DNA of 6,618 nt from Flavobacteriales bacterium (GTDB lineage Bacteria > Bacteroidota > Bacteroidia > Flavobacteriales_E > Vicingaceae): positions 1-6,618 of the forward strand of contig DNDT01000075.1 in the NCBI GenBank assembly GCA_003487525.1, in the 5' to 3' direction. The notes beneath the pieces were generated by a model. It was given only the letters and a program-made list of their open reading frames with translations. It ran no database searches and was not told where the DNA came from. Numbering within the stretch: the first letter of the stretch is position 1; each line of letters starts with the position of its first letter. Position numbers and translations under genes: made by a program. Of the stretch, positions 5,805-6,618 are shown piece by piece.

Positions 5805-6618
5805 CACTTAATATTTTCTTTATATGACTTAATCATTTGTGGTAAAACTTTCTTTATATCACCAATGACTACATAATCCGCAATCTTGTTGATCGGAGCA
5901 TTGGGATCACTATTCACTGAAATGATCATGGCAGATTTTTCCATTCCTGCCCTGTGTTGAATTTGACCCGAAATGCCACAGGCAATGTAAAGTTTGGGCC
6001 TGACGGTAACACCGGTTTGTCCAATTTGACGCTCGTGACCGATAAAGCCAGCATCCACCGCAGCGCGCGAACCACCGACTTCACCTCCCAATACGTGAGC
6101 CAGATCGTATACAAGTTGAAAGTTCTCCTTTGATCCAACACCGTAACCTCCGGCCACGATAATGCTGCTGTTCTTGATGTTTAATTTATTTTCTTCAATG
6201 TGCCGTTCAATAACCTTTACCACCAAATCGGTTTTGTTCAGGTACTTATCCGGATCTATGTTAACTACCTTGCCTTTCACAAACCTCTTTGATTTCTCTT
6301 TTTTCATCACTCCTTCCCTGACGGTTGCCAACTGTGGCAAGGTATCGGGAGTCACGATGGTTGCTATGATGTTTCCTCCAAATGCCGGTCTTCGCTGAAG
6401 CAAAAGATCCTTGTAAACTTTTTTGGTTTTTCGATCAAGGTAATCGCCGATGATCAGTTCCGTGCAATCTGCCGTTAATCCACACTTTAACTTGGACGCA
6501 ATTCTAGGCGCAATGTCGCGACCCACCGATGTTGCGCCGAACAGTCCAATTCTGGGTTTTTCGTCCTGAAATATTTTTGAAACGATGGCTGAATGAGGCA
6601 AGGTCAAATATGGGGCCA
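5804..6618 (-). CDS. etfA: Electron transfer flavoprotein subunit alpha, partial (N-terminus beyond right edge)
   Basis: The C-terminal 271 or so residues of ETF alpha (FixB family), which with the beta subunit forms a soluble FAD-containing electron carrier for acyl-CoA dehydrogenases. The frame stays open to the right edge, reading APYLTLPHS upstream of the TTG at 6607, so that TTG is not the start. The N-terminal domain shows LFGATSVGRDIAPR and GLTADCTEL, then RPAFGGN. The C-terminal FAD domain shows VAGGYGVGS, VGGSRAAVDAGFI, RQIGQTGVTVRPKLYIACGISG, IQHRAGM and VNSDPNAPINKIADYVV. These are the classic FAD-binding elements, including the Arg of GSR and the SGxIQH loop. The stop overlaps the acyl-CoA dehydrogenase start (TGATG), so the two are translationally coupled. 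A beta-subunit gene is expected just upstream. The GATSxGRD and LTADCT style is like EtfA of bcd-etfBA clusters, but flavin bifurcation cannot be decided without etfB. Confidence 0.95.
   Translation of the reverse strand, partial: APYLTLPHSAIVSKIFQDEKPRIGLFGATSVGRDIAPRIASKLKCGLTADCTELIIGDYLDRKTKKVYKDLLLQRRPAFGGNIIATIVTPDTLPQLATVREGVMKKEKSKRFVKGKVVNIDPDKYLNKTDLVVKVIERHIEENKLNIKNSSIIVAGGYGVGSKENFQLVYDLAHVLGGEVGGSRAAVDAGFIGHERQIGQTGVTVRPKLYIACGISGQIQHRAGMEKSAMIISVNSDPNAPINKIADYVVIGDIKKVLPQMIKSYKENIK

Overview
The window looks like chromosomal DNA from a member of the Bacteroidota. The evidence is an AT-leaning composition, few clear Shine-Dalgarno sites, a possible promoter of the TTTG / TAnnTTTG type, and an etfA plus long acyl-CoA dehydrogenase pair whose protein sequences resemble Bacteroidales-type enzymes. 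This assignment is inference from protein and signal style; there is no rRNA or tRNA here to confirm it. No mobile element, CRISPR array, tRNA or rRNA was seen.

Region 1 (1-2146, all minus strand) is a tightly packed envelope-protein operon read from right to left. Four tandem paralogous TRL-like lipoproteins come first, then an unrecognised Sec-secreted protein, then the 5' part of another lipoprotein that runs off the left edge. Several gene junctions overlap by a few bases (TAATG at the third/fourth paralog junction, about 17 nt at the next), so the set is probably co-transcribed and translationally coupled. A candidate Bacteroidota promoter lies just upstream of the first paralog. The last lipoprotein seems to start at TTG.

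Region 2 (2147-2845) is mostly non-coding. It holds the divergent upstream region of the TRL operon, a perfect hairpin followed by a T run, a small predicted membrane protein (69 aa), and a stretch with several short inverted repeats.

Region 3 (2946-3672, plus strand) is a two-gene unit: a RibD-C-type dihydrofolate-reductase-fold protein overlapping by 14 nt with a 67-aa two-helix membrane protein. It ends at a hairpin that can work on both strands and separates it from the convergent genes to the right.

Region 4 (3817-6618, minus strand) is a flavin electron-transfer and acyl-CoA oxidation operon. It contains electron transfer flavoprotein alpha subunit (5' end off the right edge; etfB is expected beyond), then an acyl-CoA dehydrogenase of 575 residues coupled by TGATG, then a 78-aa coiled-coil protein of unknown role. 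EtfAB would accept electrons from (or deliver them to) the dehydrogenase FAD.

The least ordinary part is the four-copy TRL-like lipoprotein array with its two unrecognised envelope companions. The rest is conventional metabolism and small hypothetical genes.
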